From: Lentzea kentuckyensis
GTDB taxonomy: Bacteria > Actinomycetota > Actinomycetes > Mycobacteriales > Pseudonocardiaceae
Length of the DNA stretch: 64,000 nt
NCBI RefSeq assembly: GCF_002150765.1
Contig: NZ_MUYM01000016.1
Location: 124,001 to 188,000, forward strand
Reading direction: 5' to 3'
The notes under the pieces were generated by a model. The model saw only the letters and a program-made list of their open reading frames with translations, was not told the origin of the DNA and ran no database searches. The translations under genes were made by a program, and so were the position numbers. Position 1 is the stretch's first letter, and each line of letters opens with the position of its first letter. Below, piece by piece: positions 1-8,658 of the stretch.

Positions 1-544
1 CCGGGTCCCAGGACAGGTCCGGCACACCCCACTCGTTGTCGCGCAGCATCCGCTTCGACTCCTTCTTGTACCGGCCGATGAGCCGGTCGAGGTACAGGTA
101 GCCGTTGAGGTGGTCGGTCTCGTGCTGCAGGCAACGCGCGAAGAAGCCGGTGCCCTCGACCTCGAACGGCTGCCCGTCGAGGTCCTGGCCGGTCACCTTC
201 GCCCAGTGGGCGCGTCCGGTCGGGTACGCCTCGCCGGGCACCGACAGGCAACCCTCGAAGTCGTCGTCCGGGTCCGGCATGGTCTCCGGGATCTCGGAGG
301 TCTCGAGCACCGGGTTCACGATCACGCCGCGGTGCTGCACGCCCTCGTCGTCCGGGCAGTCGTACACGAAGACCCGCAGGTCGAAACCGATCTGGTTGGC
401 CGCGAGCCCGACTCCGCGAGCGGCTGCCATCGTCTCGAACATGTCGTCGACGAGCGTCTTCAGCTCGGTGTCGAACTCGGTGATCTCACGCGTCGGGTTG
501 TGAAGCACGGGGTCACCAGCGATGCGGATGCGATGCACGGCCAT
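1..544 (-). CDS. def: Peptide deformylase, 3' end outside window
   Basis: This cytosolic metalloenzyme removes the formyl group from the N-terminal methionine of new proteins. All three family motifs are present: [10 protein letters not shown] (residues 44-53), EGCLSVPG (97-104, metal ligand C99) and HETDH (141-145, two His ligands and the catalytic Glu). The ATG at 544 gives the expected N-terminus. About 181 residues are visible and the reading frame is still open at base 1, so only the C-terminal tail is missing. The gene is divergent from the DUF3263 gene; the 108 bp between them must hold both promoters. The order def, DUF3263, LytR_C protein matches mycobacteria. Identity is near certain. 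Confidence 0.96.
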   Translation of the reverse strand, partial: MAVHRIRIAGDPVLHNPTREITEFDTELKTLVDDMFETMAAARGVGLAANQIGFDLRVFVYDCPDDEGVQHRGVIVNPVLETSEIPETMPDPDDDFEGCLSVPGEAYPTGRAHWAKVTGQDLDGQPFEVEGTGFFARCLQHETDHLNGYLYLDRLIGRYKKESKRMLRDNEWGVPDLSWDP

Positions 545-652
545 GGTCAGACTTTAAGCGGTCCAAAACTGTCGGTGTCGCGCGGTAGGTTGGAACGATC
601 ACGTGATTGAATTGCCCGCACCTGAGATGGTGTGGCGACCGTGGGGAGCCAG

Positions 653-931
653 ATGGATCACGCCGAGGCGCTTACCTCCGCTGACGGGCTGACCAGCCGC
701 GAACGCACGATGCTGGCGTTCGAGAAGCAGTGGTGGAAGTACTCGGGGTCCAAGGAACAGGCCATCAGGGAACTGTTCGACATGTCGGCCACTCGCTACT
801 ACCAGCTGCTCAACGCTCTTGTTGAGAAGGAAGCTGCGCTGGCTGCCGATCCGATGCTGGTCAAACGATTGCGTGGCGTGCGGACAGGCCGCCAGAGGGT
901 TCGCGCACGCGCCAGGAGCACCGAGGACTGA
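653..931 (+). CDS. DUF3263 family protein
   Basis: A 92-residue cytosolic protein of the actinobacterial DUF3263 family, which has no assigned function. The conserved central block reads LTSRERTMLAFEKQWWKYSG followed by a helix-turn-helix-like segment (KEQAIRELFDMSATRYYQLL). This resembles a small DNA-binding fold, but DNA binding is inference. The C-terminus is Arg-rich. The ATG at 653 is preferred because GGGGAG lies just upstream; an in-frame GTG at 632 would add seven residues. Its TGA overlaps the next ATG by one base (TGATG), so translation of the two genes is probably coupled. Confidence 0.85.
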   Translation: MDHAEALTSADGLTSRERTMLAFEKQWWKYSGSKEQAIRELFDMSATRYYQLLNALVEKEAALAADPMLVKRLRGVRTGRQRVRARARSTED

Positions 932-1530
932 TGACCTCCCCCGAGTCCGCCAGCCCGTCCCGTCCGGCCAAGGCCGCCGGGTTCGCCCTGCTCGGCGTCG
1001 CCGCCGTGGCCCTGATCATCGGTGTGGTCAGCCTGTTCGGTGGTGGGTCCGACACACCACCTTCCGCCGAGGGCAGTTCCACCGCGCCGCCACCCCATAC
1101 GACCACCGGGTCGCCGACCACCGTGCCGACGGAGGCGTCGTCCGCGCCGCCGGCCGCCACCACCACGACGGTTCCGCCGGCTTCTTCCGCTGAACAGCCG
1201 CCGCCTCCGCCGGTGACTCAGCCGGGTGCGGCGAAGGTTCCTGTCCGGGTCTACAACAACTCGACGATCACCGGGCTGGCTTCGAAGGCCTCGGACGAGG
1301 TGCGGGCCAGCGGGTGGACCGTCGCCGACACCGGCAACTACTCGCAGGGGACCATCCCCACCACGACCGTGTACTACCGGCCCGGGACCGATGAAGAGGC
1401 TTCGGCCAAGGAGCTGGCGGCGGCGCTGCGGGCTCGGGTCGAGCCTCGGTTCACCGGGATCGAGAAGTCGCCGGCGGGCATCATCCTGATCGTCACCAAC
1501 GACTACCAGGGCCCGTCCAAGAGCAAGTGA
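931..1530 (+). CDS. LytR C-terminal domain envelope protein
   Basis: A 199-residue protein with one N-terminal membrane segment (about residues 16-36), a Ser/Thr/Pro-rich extracytoplasmic linker (about 38-95) and a C-terminal LytR_C domain. That domain begins VPVRVYNNSTITGLASKA and ends in IILIVTNDY. The domain is found attached to or near LytR-CpsA-Psr cell-wall ligases, but no catalytic LCP domain is present, so the protein probably has an accessory envelope role. It is translationally coupled to the DUF3263 gene. Its mycobacterial positional counterpart is Rv0431 (from memory). It converges on the ATPase gene with a 36 bp gap. Confidence 0.85.
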   Translation: MTSPESASPSRPAKAAGFALLGVAAVALIIGVVSLFGGGSDTPPSAEGSSTAPPPHTTTGSPTTVPTEASSAPPAATTTTVPPASSAEQPPPPPVTQPGAAKVPVRVYNNSTITGLASKASDEVRASGWTVADTGNYSQGTIPTTTVYYRPGTDEEASAKELAAALRARVEPRFTGIEKSPAGIILIVTNDYQGPSKSK

Positions 1531-1566
1531 GTGCCCGGCGGTGGAGGGGATCCACCGCCGGACCCG

Positions 1567-3726
1567 CTAGCTGGAGCGGTTCGCCGCGTAGGCCGCCAGC
1601 GCCGCCAGCTGGGCCGGGTCGAGCGACGGCCGCACGACTTTCCGCGCCTTGGCCAGGTGCGCCTGGGTCACCTCGGCGGCGTCCAGCGACTCCCGCATCG
1701 CCGTCAGCGCCGCTTCGCGCACCAGGGCCGCGCAGTCCGCCGCCGAGTACATGTCCAGCTCGGCGGCCAGTGCGGCCAGGTCCACGTCGCCCGCGAGCGG
1801 AGTGTTGCGGGAAGAGGCTTTGAGGATTTCGGTGCGGGCCTCGGCGTCCGGCGGCGGCACGTTCACCAGGCGCTCCAACCGGCCAGGCCGCAGCAGTGCG
1901 GGGTCGATCAGCTCCGGGCGGTTGGTCGCGGCGATCACCACGACGTCGCGCAGGGGTTCGACGCCGTCCAGTTCGGTCAGCAACGCGGCCACGACCCGGT
2001 CCGCCACACCGGAGTCGGACGACTGACCGCGGCGCGGGGCCAGCGCGTCCACCTCGTCGAGGAACACCAACGCCGGCGCGGCGTCGGCGGCCCGGCGGAA
2101 CAGCTCACGCACAGCGCGTTCCGACTCGCCCACGAACTTGTCCATCAGCTCGGCGCCCTTGACGGTCAGGACGTTCAACTGGCCAGAGCCCGCGAGCGCG
2201 CGCACCAGGAACGTCTTGCCGCATCCCGGCGGCCCGTACAGCAGCACGCCGCGCGGCGGTGCCACGCCCAGGCGGGCAAAGGAGTCCGGGTAGCGCAGCG
2301 GCCAGAGCGCGGCCTCGGTCAGGGCCTGCTTGACCTCCTTCATGTCGCCCACGTCGTCCAGCGTCAGCCCGCCGGTCTGGATGGTGTCCGAGGCGGACAT
2401 GGAGATCGGGCGGACAGTGCCGAGCGCGCCGAGCAGATCCTCTTGTCCCACACGGGGTTCTGCCACGTCACGTTGGCGCAGCGCCGCTCGCACCGCGGCC
2501 TCACGGCGCAGGGCGCACAGGTCGGCCGCCACGAACCCGGGCGTGCGTTCGGCCACCGCGCCCAAGTCCACTTCGGACTCAAGCGGGACGTCGCGCAGCA
2601 GCACCCGCAGCAGCTCGGTGCGCGTAGCCCCGTCCGGGAGGGGCAGGGTCAGCTCGCGGTCCACCAGATCAGGCGCACGCAGGCGGGCGTCGACCGACTC
2701 CGCGCGGGCGGAGGTGACCACCAGCGCCAGGTTCGGGCGGGACACGGCGGTGCGCAGGATGTCGAGCACGACCGTCGCGACCGGGGGAGGCGTCGAGGGA
2801 AGCAGCGCGTCGACGTCGGTGAGCAGCAGGACGGTCGGCTGTGCCGGGACCCCGGCGATCGCGTCGCCCAGTTGCTTGGCCATCGCGCCCGGTTCCAGCA
2901 CCCCGATGCTCGGCGCGGCCAGCTCGACGATCGACGCGCCCACCGAGTGGGTCACCGCACGGACCAACGTCGCCTTGCCCACGCCTTCCGGACCGCTGAC
3001 CATGGCGGCCAGCCGTGCGGACGCGCCGAGCTTGGTGAGCAGTTCCGGTTGCCGGAACATCAGTTCCAGCCACTCGGTCAACCGCCGGGCCTGGTCCTTC
3101 TGGCCCACCAGGTCGGTGAGGGGAAGAGCTTCGTGCTTCTCCTGCACCACGACCGGGGTCATCTCGGCCGCGGGAGCCGAGGCCGAACGCCAGCCCACGA
3201 CACTGGAGGGCTGAACGGCCACCGGCCCCGCCGGGTCGGTCGAGGTGATGGTGATGAGCTCGTTGGTCCACGTCATGCCGATGGCGTTGGACAGCTTGCG
3301 GCGCGTCTCGGAGACGTTGGCGCCGGGCGGCGGCGCGAGGTCCTGGGGAAGCAGGCTCACGTTGTCGCCGACGGTGAGAACCTTGCCGGTCAACGCCAAC
3401 CGGACGTGGTCGGGCGTCAGGGCGGTGCTGGCCAGCCGGGAGCCGGCCACGGTGATCGAGCGCGCGCCCGCCACCTGCACGGGAGCCACGACGATCTCGG
3501 AACCCTCGACCACGCCCAGGTTCGTCAGCGTGACGTCGTCCACCAGGACCACACCGGGAGGCTGCTCGCCGGCGGCGGCCAGGGCGGCGCTCACGCGGGC
3601 ACCGGTCAGCTTCACGGCGTCCCACGCTCGCAGCCCCAAGGCGTCGAGCACCTCGGGGTGGAGGCGGACGACGCCGCGCCGGGTGTCCAGTGCGGACGGG
3701 GACAGGCGAGCCGTCAGCGTGATCAC
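1567..3726 (-). CDS. Cdc48/p97-like double AAA+ ATPase
   Basis: A 719-residue cytosolic unfoldase-like ATPase. The N-terminal part (about 1-160) resembles the Cdc48 double-psi-barrel substrate domain. Two AAA+ modules follow. D1 has Walker A GPEGVGKAT (245-253), but its Walker B reads LLLTDVD, with Asp in place of the catalytic Glu. D2 is canonical: GPPGCGKT (498-505), FLDEVD (555-560) and a sensor/arginine-finger region ATNRPELIDPALLRPGR. D2 is therefore the likely active ring and D1 may bind ATP with weak hydrolysis. The gene corresponds in position to mycobacterial Rv0435c/Msm0858. The start is GTG at 3726, with no strong ribosome site. Its upstream region contains the palindromic element 3774-4055. 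Confidence 0.92.
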   Translation of the reverse strand: MITLTARLSPSALDTRRGVVRLHPEVLDALGLRAWDAVKLTGARVSAALAAAGEQPPGVVLVDDVTLTNLGVVEGSEIVVAPVQVAGARSITVAGSRLASTALTPDHVRLALTGKVLTVGDNVSLLPQDLAPPPGANVSETRRKLSNAIGMTWTNELITITSTDPAGPVAVQPSSVVGWRSASAPAAEMTPVVVQEKHEALPLTDLVGQKDQARRLTEWLELMFRQPELLTKLGASARLAAMVSGPEGVGKATLVRAVTHSVGASIVELAAPSIGVLEPGAMAKQLGDAIAGVPAQPTVLLLTDVDALLPSTPPPVATVVLDILRTAVSRPNLALVVTSARAESVDARLRAPDLVDRELTLPLPDGATRTELLRVLLRDVPLESEVDLGAVAERTPGFVAADLCALRREAAVRAALRQRDVAEPRVGQEDLLGALGTVRPISMSASDTIQTGGLTLDDVGDMKEVKQALTEAALWPLRYPDSFARLGVAPPRGVLLYGPPGCGKTFLVRALAGSGQLNVLTVKGAELMDKFVGESERAVRELFRRAADAAPALVFLDEVDALAPRRGQSSDSGVADRVVAALLTELDGVEPLRDVVVIAATNRPELIDPALLRPGRLERLVNVPPPDAEARTEILKASSRNTPLAGDVDLAALAAELDMYSAADCAALVREAALTAMRESLDAAEVTQAHLAKARKVVRPSLDPAQLAALAAYAANRSS

Positions 3727-3773
3727 GTCGACGACTCTAGACCGCCGCGCTGATCACCGGGTTCCGAAGCTGA

Positions 3774-4055
3774 CGCAGGGGTCCCCCTCCAGGGCAAGGC
3801 CCCGGCAAAGTCGTTTCTGCTGGTGGGCGTCTGCAAGTACTACCAACTCTTGATCAAATCGCCGCCAACTACACCCAACATGTTCGTCAGATGGGCCGGG
3901 CGCGGTGTGGCGGCTGGATCGACGAGGCCAGTTGGTAGTAGCAAAGTGCTTGTTGATGTTGGGTTGGTGGTACTTGCACACGCCATCGCCAGCCAGGCGG
4001 ATGGCCTGACGGGACTTTGCCGGGGCCCTGCCTTGAGCTGGGAACCCCTGCGTTT
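3774..4055. repeat. Nested inverted-repeat element
   Basis: This 280-base stretch between the pssA stop and the ATPase start has no credible gene. It is built of nested imperfect inverted repeats. The outer arms are CAGGGCAAGGCCCCGGCAAA at about 3790-3810 and its near reverse complement at about 4014-4034. The inner arms are GGCGTCTGCAAGTACTACCA at about 3826-3845 and GGTGGTACTTGCACACGCC at 3966-3984. AGTTGGTAGTA-type half repeats lie between them. The inner arm recurs as a compact hairpin at 36624-36673, and the left flank CGCAGGGGTCCCCCTCCAGGG recurs at 32927. The element looks like a REP- or MITE-like palindrome. It could end pssA transcription. The 75-79 codon frames across it are not credible genes. 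Confidence 0.7.
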
Positions 4056-4097
4056 CAACGTGCTCCGCGCCACCGACAAGATCGGGAGCGCGAGCTT

Positions 4098-5066
4098 TTA
4101 CGGCTTGTGGTGCCGGCGAAGCCCGATCTGGCGCCAGGACCGACGGCGGTTACCGGCCGTCGGCGCCGCACCCTCCGCAGCCGCAGCCGTGGAGGCGTCA
4201 CGCCGTGGGCGACGCACCGCGCGCATCGCGGCACCGGCCACACGGCCGTGCAGCGGTTGGCGCAGGCCGAGCCGGCGGGCTGCCACGCCGTGCGCGCGCT
4301 TGATCGCGCGGCGCTCGACGCCCGTGACGGTCCACGCTTCCGGGTGCTTGGACAGCCACATGTACCGGCGCACCGAGTACGGCAGGTGCCCGAGGTACAC
4401 GACCATCGCGATGATCAGCGCCACCAACGGGTACGTGATGACCGCGGCGGCCAGCAGTCCGATGAGGACCAGCAGAGGGGCCACCGCGCGCGGCGGCACC
4501 TTCACGGTCTTCACGGACAGGGTCGGGATGCGTGACACCAGCAGGATCGCGACGACGACCGTCCACACGCCGACGACGATCGGGTCGTTCCACCAGCCGT
4601 CGGTGCGGACCTGCTCCTCGATGATCAGGGGCAGCAGCAGCAACAGGCCGCCTGCCGGAGCGGGGACGCCGACGAAGAACTCCTTCGCGAACGGCGGCTG
4701 TTCCTTCTCCAGCAACGTGTTGAAGCGGGCCAGGCGGACCACCATGCAGACCGCGAAGATCAGCGCGATGACCCAGCCTGCCCTGTTGCCCTCGAACTTC
4801 CAGAGGTAGATCGCGAGGGCGGGCGCAACGCCGAACGAGATGGCGTCGGCCAGCGAGTCGAGCTCGGCGCCCATCTTCGACGTCGCGTCCAGCAGGCGGG
4901 CGATGCGGCCGTCGAGGCCGTCGAACACGGCTGCTGCCGCGATCGAGGCGATGGCCGCGCCCCACATGCCGACGTTCGCGAAGTGCACGGCGGACAGGCC
5001 CGAGCACATGGCGAGGACCGTGATCGCGTTCGGCAGGAGGCGAACGCCGGGCCCGCTGGGCGCCAT
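4098..5066 (-). CDS. pssA: CDP-diacylglycerol-serine O-phosphatidyltransferase
   Basis: This integral membrane enzyme transfers serine onto CDP-diacylglycerol to make phosphatidylserine. The CDP-alcohol phosphatidyltransferase signature is intact within residues 49-75 (DGLDGRIARLL, then GAELDSLAD). Several hydrophobic segments follow. At 322 residues it has a long basic cytosolic tail rich in Arg and Ala. The ATG at 5066 overlaps the psd stop codon (ATGA), so psd and pssA form one operon in that order. The pair provides consecutive steps to phosphatidylethanolamine. The downstream palindromic element may terminate the transcript. Confidence 0.95.
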   Translation of the reverse strand: MAPSGPGVRLLPNAITVLAMCSGLSAVHFANVGMWGAAIASIAAAAVFDGLDGRIARLLDATSKMGAELDSLADAISFGVAPALAIYLWKFEGNRAGWVIALIFAVCMVVRLARFNTLLEKEQPPFAKEFFVGVPAPAGGLLLLLPLIIEEQVRTDGWWNDPIVVGVWTVVVAILLVSRIPTLSVKTVKVPPRAVAPLLVLIGLLAAAVITYPLVALIIAMVVYLGHLPYSVRRYMWLSKHPEAWTVTGVERRAIKRAHGVAARRLGLRQPLHGRVAGAAMRAVRRPRRDASTAAAAEGAAPTAGNRRRSWRQIGLRRHHKP

Positions 5067-5761
5067 CAGGCCTCCGGGAGCTCAGCGAGGACGGTCTCCC
5101 CGCCGATGGTGCGCTGGCCGGCCTCGACCAGGACGCGGCTGCCGCGCGGCACGTAGAGGTCCACGCGCGAGCCGAAGCGGATCAGGCCGTACGTCTGGCC
5201 CGCGGTGACCTTCTCGCCCTCGGCGACCTCGCACACGATGCGACGCGCGACCAGGCCGGCGATCTGCACGACGACGAGGTCGTGGCCGTTGACGGTGCGC
5301 AGCCACACGGTGTTGCGCTCGTTCTCCTCGGACGCCTTGTCGAGGTCGGCCGAGAGGAACTTGCCGGGGTGGTACGAGACCTGGACGACCTCGCCGTCCG
5401 CGGGCACGCGCTGCACGTGCACGTCGAAGACCGAGAGGAACACGCTGACGCGCGTCATCGGCTGCGAGCCGAGACCGAGCTCGGCCGGCGGGACGGCGTC
5501 GACGACGTGCGAGACCGTGCCGTCGGCCGGAGCCACCGCGAGGTTCGGGCGGGTCGGCGTCACGCGCTTCGGCTCGCGGAAGAACCACGCCACCCACGCC
5601 GTGACCAGGGCGAGGACGACGCCCAGCCGCTTGAAGCGCAGCCGGACGAGGAGGGTCGCGATCGCCGCGCCGGCGACGAACGGGCGTCCAGCCGGGTGCA
5701 TCGGCGGCACCATGCCGCGGGCGAGTTCGAGGAAGTGAGAGACGGGCTTCTCGCTGCTCAT
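5066..5761 (-). CDS. psd: Phosphatidylserine decarboxylase proenzyme
   Basis: This enzyme decarboxylates phosphatidylserine to phosphatidylethanolamine at the membrane. It is a short actinobacterial-type proenzyme of 231 residues with hydrophobic segments near residues 28-65. Conserved blocks include APADGTVSHV and FLSVFDVHVQRVP. The self-cleavage site reads RFGSRVDLYVP; cleavage between G197 and S198 would make the pyruvoyl cofactor from S198. FGS replaces the LGST of the long bacterial forms, as expected for the short class. It is the first gene of the psd-pssA operon. The upstream 200 bp holds a hairpin (5858-5903) that probably ends the preceding protease gene. Confidence 0.95.
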   Translation of the reverse strand: MSSEKPVSHFLELARGMVPPMHPAGRPFVAGAAIATLLVRLRFKRLGVVLALVTAWVAWFFREPKRVTPTRPNLAVAPADGTVSHVVDAVPPAELGLGSQPMTRVSVFLSVFDVHVQRVPADGEVVQVSYHPGKFLSADLDKASEENERNTVWLRTVNGHDLVVVQIAGLVARRIVCEVAEGEKVTAGQTYGLIRFGSRVDLYVPRGSRVLVEAGQRTIGGETVLAELPEA

Positions 5762-5857
5762 CGTGTCTGTGGGTTCCGTAGCTTCCGTGGATGTCGGGCG
5801 GCATCACGCTACGCCAACACGCCAAACCGCCCACTAGCCCTGCCGGGAAAGCAAGTG

Positions 5858-5903
5858 GCCGGTCGGCTCGTGCATCCCCCGACGAATGCACGTGCCGACC
5901 GGC
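5858..5903 (-). terminator. Hairpin after the M48 protease gene
   Basis: Arms of 18 bases (GCCGGTCGGCTCGTGCAT and ATGCACGTGCCGACCGGC, one mismatch) enclose a 10-base loop. It lies 62 bp beyond the protease stop codon and about 97 bp before the psd start on the same strand. There is no clear U-tract, which is common for high-GC actinobacterial terminators. The remainder of 5762-5964 shows no gene and should contain the psd promoter, though no convincing hexamers were found. Confidence 0.6.
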
Positions 5904-5964
5904 ACCTGCAGCCAGTGTAATCCCCGTCACATGGGGTGAACAACGTCGCTGGGTGAGCGTTCCG

Positions 5965-7374
5965 TCACAGTCCGTTGATGCCAATGGCTTGCAGCTGGCG
6001 TCGCACTTCGGGGACCCGATTAGCGTCACGGACCGCGGGTGCCACGAGATCATCCGGGTAGATCGCAGCTCCGTCGGGCAGCCGCAGCACGAACATCCCG
6101 CCCCAGTTGAGTTCCAGCATCGCGCGGTTAGCGGAGACCAGCTGGTCGGCGACTGTGCAGGCGAGCAGTTCCGTCACGGTTTCGACGGCGGCCTCGTGCA
6201 CCTGCTCGGCGGTGAGCGAGGCGTCGACCGGCCGGCCGGTGAGCTGGTGCAGCTCACCCCGTTCCAACGCCGCCAGCACGCCCGCCAGGGTCTCGCCGAC
6301 CTTGCTCACCCGGCCCGCGTGCCGCAGCGCGTCGGCGTAGCGGCGCACCTGGGCGGCGCCGCTCAACCCGACGAGCTCCTCCCACGTCGCCGCCGGGCCC
6401 TCCACGCCGACCAGCTGTGACGTCGCCTCCGGCGGGATGCCCGAGAGCAACGTCCAGCCCGGCCGGTCGTCGATCGGCGCGTCTCCGCTGCTCAGCAAGG
6501 CCATCGTGGCCACCCGCTCGCGGATCGGCGGGTGGCTGTCGAACACCGACGTCGGCTCCAGCTCTGCCATCCGGCGTTCCAGCTCGCGCAGTTCGTGCAC
6601 GCGGCGCGGGTGGTCGAGGTAGGAGCGAAAGCCTTCGAGCAACGGCGGCGTGCGTCCCGCGATGAGCGCGAGCGACACGTAAGACGTGAGGTAGTCGTTC
6701 CACGCCTCACCCACCGGTCCGCTGCGCAGCAACGCCCTGCGCGCCGCGTCCCGGCCCGCCGCGGCGACGGCCACCTCGTCGGCGAACCGCTCGTGGTCAC
6801 GGCTCTCCGACGCGGCGACCAGCGCGTAGAGGTGCGCCCACGCGCTGAGCAGCCCGAACACGCGGTCCCCGCGCAGGGAGAGCTGCAGTGCCAGCTTCGC
6901 CCGGTAGGTCATCGCCGACAGCTGGGTGTGGCCGCCGCCGTAGTGGCCGAACTCGTGGGCGAGCACCGACCTCAGCTCGCCGACGCTCAACCCGGCCACC
7001 AGCGGCAGGCCCAGTTCCAGGTAGCGCACACCTCGGCGTTCCCACACGGCCGCGTTCGCGCCGTCGACCAGCCGGATGTCGTCGGGACCGCGCGTGCCGG
7101 CGAGCCGCGCCAGTTCGTCCACGTGCCGCCACAGCTCGGGATGCGCCTCGCGGGCCATCCGGAACCCGCTCGGCTCCGGCCGTGCGAAGAACGCCCGCAG
7201 CGTCGCCCAGAGCGCGGGGCCGCCGAGCCCCACCGCGACGACGAGCATCCAGACGCCGCCCTCGGCATCGCCGATCGAGAACCGCCAGATCGCGATCGCC
7301 GTCAGGCCTCCCGCGAGCGCCACCGCGAGCACGAAGAATCCCGCGAGCATCACCAGCGCGAGTGCCGCTCTCAT
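5965..7374 (-). CDS. M48 family membrane zinc metalloprotease
   Basis: A 469-residue protease with two N-terminal hydrophobic segments (about residues 5-30 and 40-60) and the zinc motif HEFGH (VLAHEFGHYGGGH, about residue 140). Two Tyr/His-rich blocks and a downstream Glu-containing region fit the M48 (HtpX/Ste24-like) fold. The C-terminal third is not recognisable. The substrate is unknown; related proteins take part in membrane-protein quality control. It starts 16 bp after the moeA stop codon on the same strand, so the two are probably co-transcribed. No functional link between the pair is evident. Confidence 0.88.
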   Translation of the reverse strand: MRAALALVMLAGFFVLAVALAGGLTAIAIWRFSIGDAEGGVWMLVVAVGLGGPALWATLRAFFARPEPSGFRMAREAHPELWRHVDELARLAGTRGPDDIRLVDGANAAVWERRGVRYLELGLPLVAGLSVGELRSVLAHEFGHYGGGHTQLSAMTYRAKLALQLSLRGDRVFGLLSAWAHLYALVAASESRDHERFADEVAVAAAGRDAARRALLRSGPVGEAWNDYLTSYVSLALIAGRTPPLLEGFRSYLDHPRRVHELRELERRMAELEPTSVFDSHPPIRERVATMALLSSGDAPIDDRPGWTLLSGIPPEATSQLVGVEGPAATWEELVGLSGAAQVRRYADALRHAGRVSKVGETLAGVLAALERGELHQLTGRPVDASLTAEQVHEAAVETVTELLACTVADQLVSANRAMLELNWGGMFVLRLPDGAAIYPDDLVAPAVRDANRVPEVRRQLQAIGINGL

Positions 7375-7390
7375 TCCCCCAGGCCTCCGT

Positions 7391-8587
7391 CTACTGCAGG
7401 TGTCTGATGGTGACTTCGTCCCCCGCCGCCAGTTCGGTGACGTCCTCCGGCACCTCGATCAGGCAGTTCGACAGCGCGAGCGCCGACAGCAGGTGCGACC
7501 CCGGCCCGCCGACCGGCGTCACGACCTGGCCGGACGACGGGTCGTACAGGCCACGCCGGAACTGCGTCCTCCCCGCTGGAGACGTCAGCGGGGACGACAC
7601 GGTTGCCCGCGCGGTCGGGCGTTCGGCCTGTGTGTGCCCCATCGACGCCAGCAGCGCGGGCCGCACGAACACCTCGAACGACACCTGTGCGCTCACCGGG
7701 TTGCCCGGCAGCGTCAGCACCGGCAGGCCCTCGTACGTGCCGGCGCCCTGTGGTCCGCCCGGCTGCATCGCGACCTTGGTGAACCGCACGTCGTGGCTGG
7801 CCAGGGCGTCCTTGACCACCTCGTACGCGCCCGCGCTGACCCCGCCGGACGTCACGATCACGTCCACCGAGCTCAGGTACGGCGCCAGCGCGCGGTGGAA
7901 CTCCTCCACGTCGTCCGGCACGAACCGCAGCCGCACCGCGACGCCTCCCGCGTCCCGCACGGCGGAGGCGAGCATCATGCCGTTGGACTCGTAGATCTGA
8001 CCCGGCTGCAACGGCTGGCCGGGCTCGACCAGCTCGGATCCCGTGGACAGGACCAGCACCCGCGGCCGGCGGCGCACCGGGAGCTCGGGGTGGCCGAGCG
8101 CGGAGGCGAGGCCGAGCGTGGACGGGCGCAGCACCGTGCCCGCGACCAGCACCGCGTCGCCCTTCTCCACGTCGTCGCCCGCGGTCCGGATGTTCGTGCC
8201 CGCCGTGACGGCCCGGTTGATCGTCACCGTCTCCGTGCCGCCGTCGGTCCACTCGACCTGGACCACCGCGTCCGCGCCGGGCGGCACCGGGGCGCCGGTC
8301 ATGATCCGCTGCACGGTGCCGGGTGCCAGCGGGTTCAGCTCGACGCGCCCGGCGGGGATGTCGTCGGCGACCGGCAGCCGGACCGGGAGTTCCCCGGCGA
8401 GATCGGCCGCGCGCACGGCGTATCCGTCCATCGCGGAGTTGTCGAACGGTGGCAGGGAGACGGGCGCGATGACGTCGGCGGCGAGCACCAGTCCGAGGCA
8501 TTCGTCGAGCGGTAGCTGCAGCACGGGCATGAGCCCGACGAGCTCCGCGACGCGCTGGCGGTGTTCGGCGACGGTGGTGGGAGACAC
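7391..8587 (-). CDS. moeA: Molybdopterin molybdenumtransferase MoeA
   Basis: MoeA inserts molybdate into adenylated molybdopterin, the last common step of molybdenum cofactor synthesis. Family blocks are all present: PPFDNSAMDGYAVRAADL, VLSTGSELVEPG, TSGGVSAGAYEVVKDAL and LPGNPVSAQVSFEVF. The C-terminal beta-barrel ends GDEVTIRHLQ. I place the start at GTG 8587 (VSPTTVAEH...), giving 398 residues, the usual MoeA length. The open frame extends further upstream, but that part has no family similarity and runs into the divergent gene. The product serves the Cox-like molybdenum hydroxylase at 25-29 kb together with moaC, mog and moaE at 54 kb. Confidence 0.93.
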   Translation of the reverse strand: MSPTTVAEHRQRVAELVGLMPVLQLPLDECLGLVLAADVIAPVSLPPFDNSAMDGYAVRAADLAGELPVRLPVADDIPAGRVELNPLAPGTVQRIMTGAPVPPGADAVVQVEWTDGGTETVTINRAVTAGTNIRTAGDDVEKGDAVLVAGTVLRPSTLGLASALGHPELPVRRRPRVLVLSTGSELVEPGQPLQPGQIYESNGMMLASAVRDAGGVAVRLRFVPDDVEEFHRALAPYLSSVDVIVTSGGVSAGAYEVVKDALASHDVRFTKVAMQPGGPQGAGTYEGLPVLTLPGNPVSAQVSFEVFVRPALLASMGHTQAERPTARATVSSPLTSPAGRTQFRRGLYDPSSGQVVTPVGGPGSHLLSALALSNCLIEVPEDVTELAAGDEVTIRHLQ

Positions 8588-8658
8588 GACTGCATACTGC
8601 CAACGTCCACGTGGTCGTGACGATCGCTTGGCCCAGTTCATCCGTGGAGGTGTTGTTC

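Noticed and set aside
1531..3753. 740-codon open frame opposite the Cdc48-like gene
   Set aside because: Gly/Arg/His-rich translation with no family resemblance; it mirrors the third codon positions of a verified AAA+ gene on the other strand.
3754..4079. Short open frames of 75-79 codons across the palindromic element
   Set aside because: They exist on both strands because of the inverted repeats; no ribosome site and no similarity.
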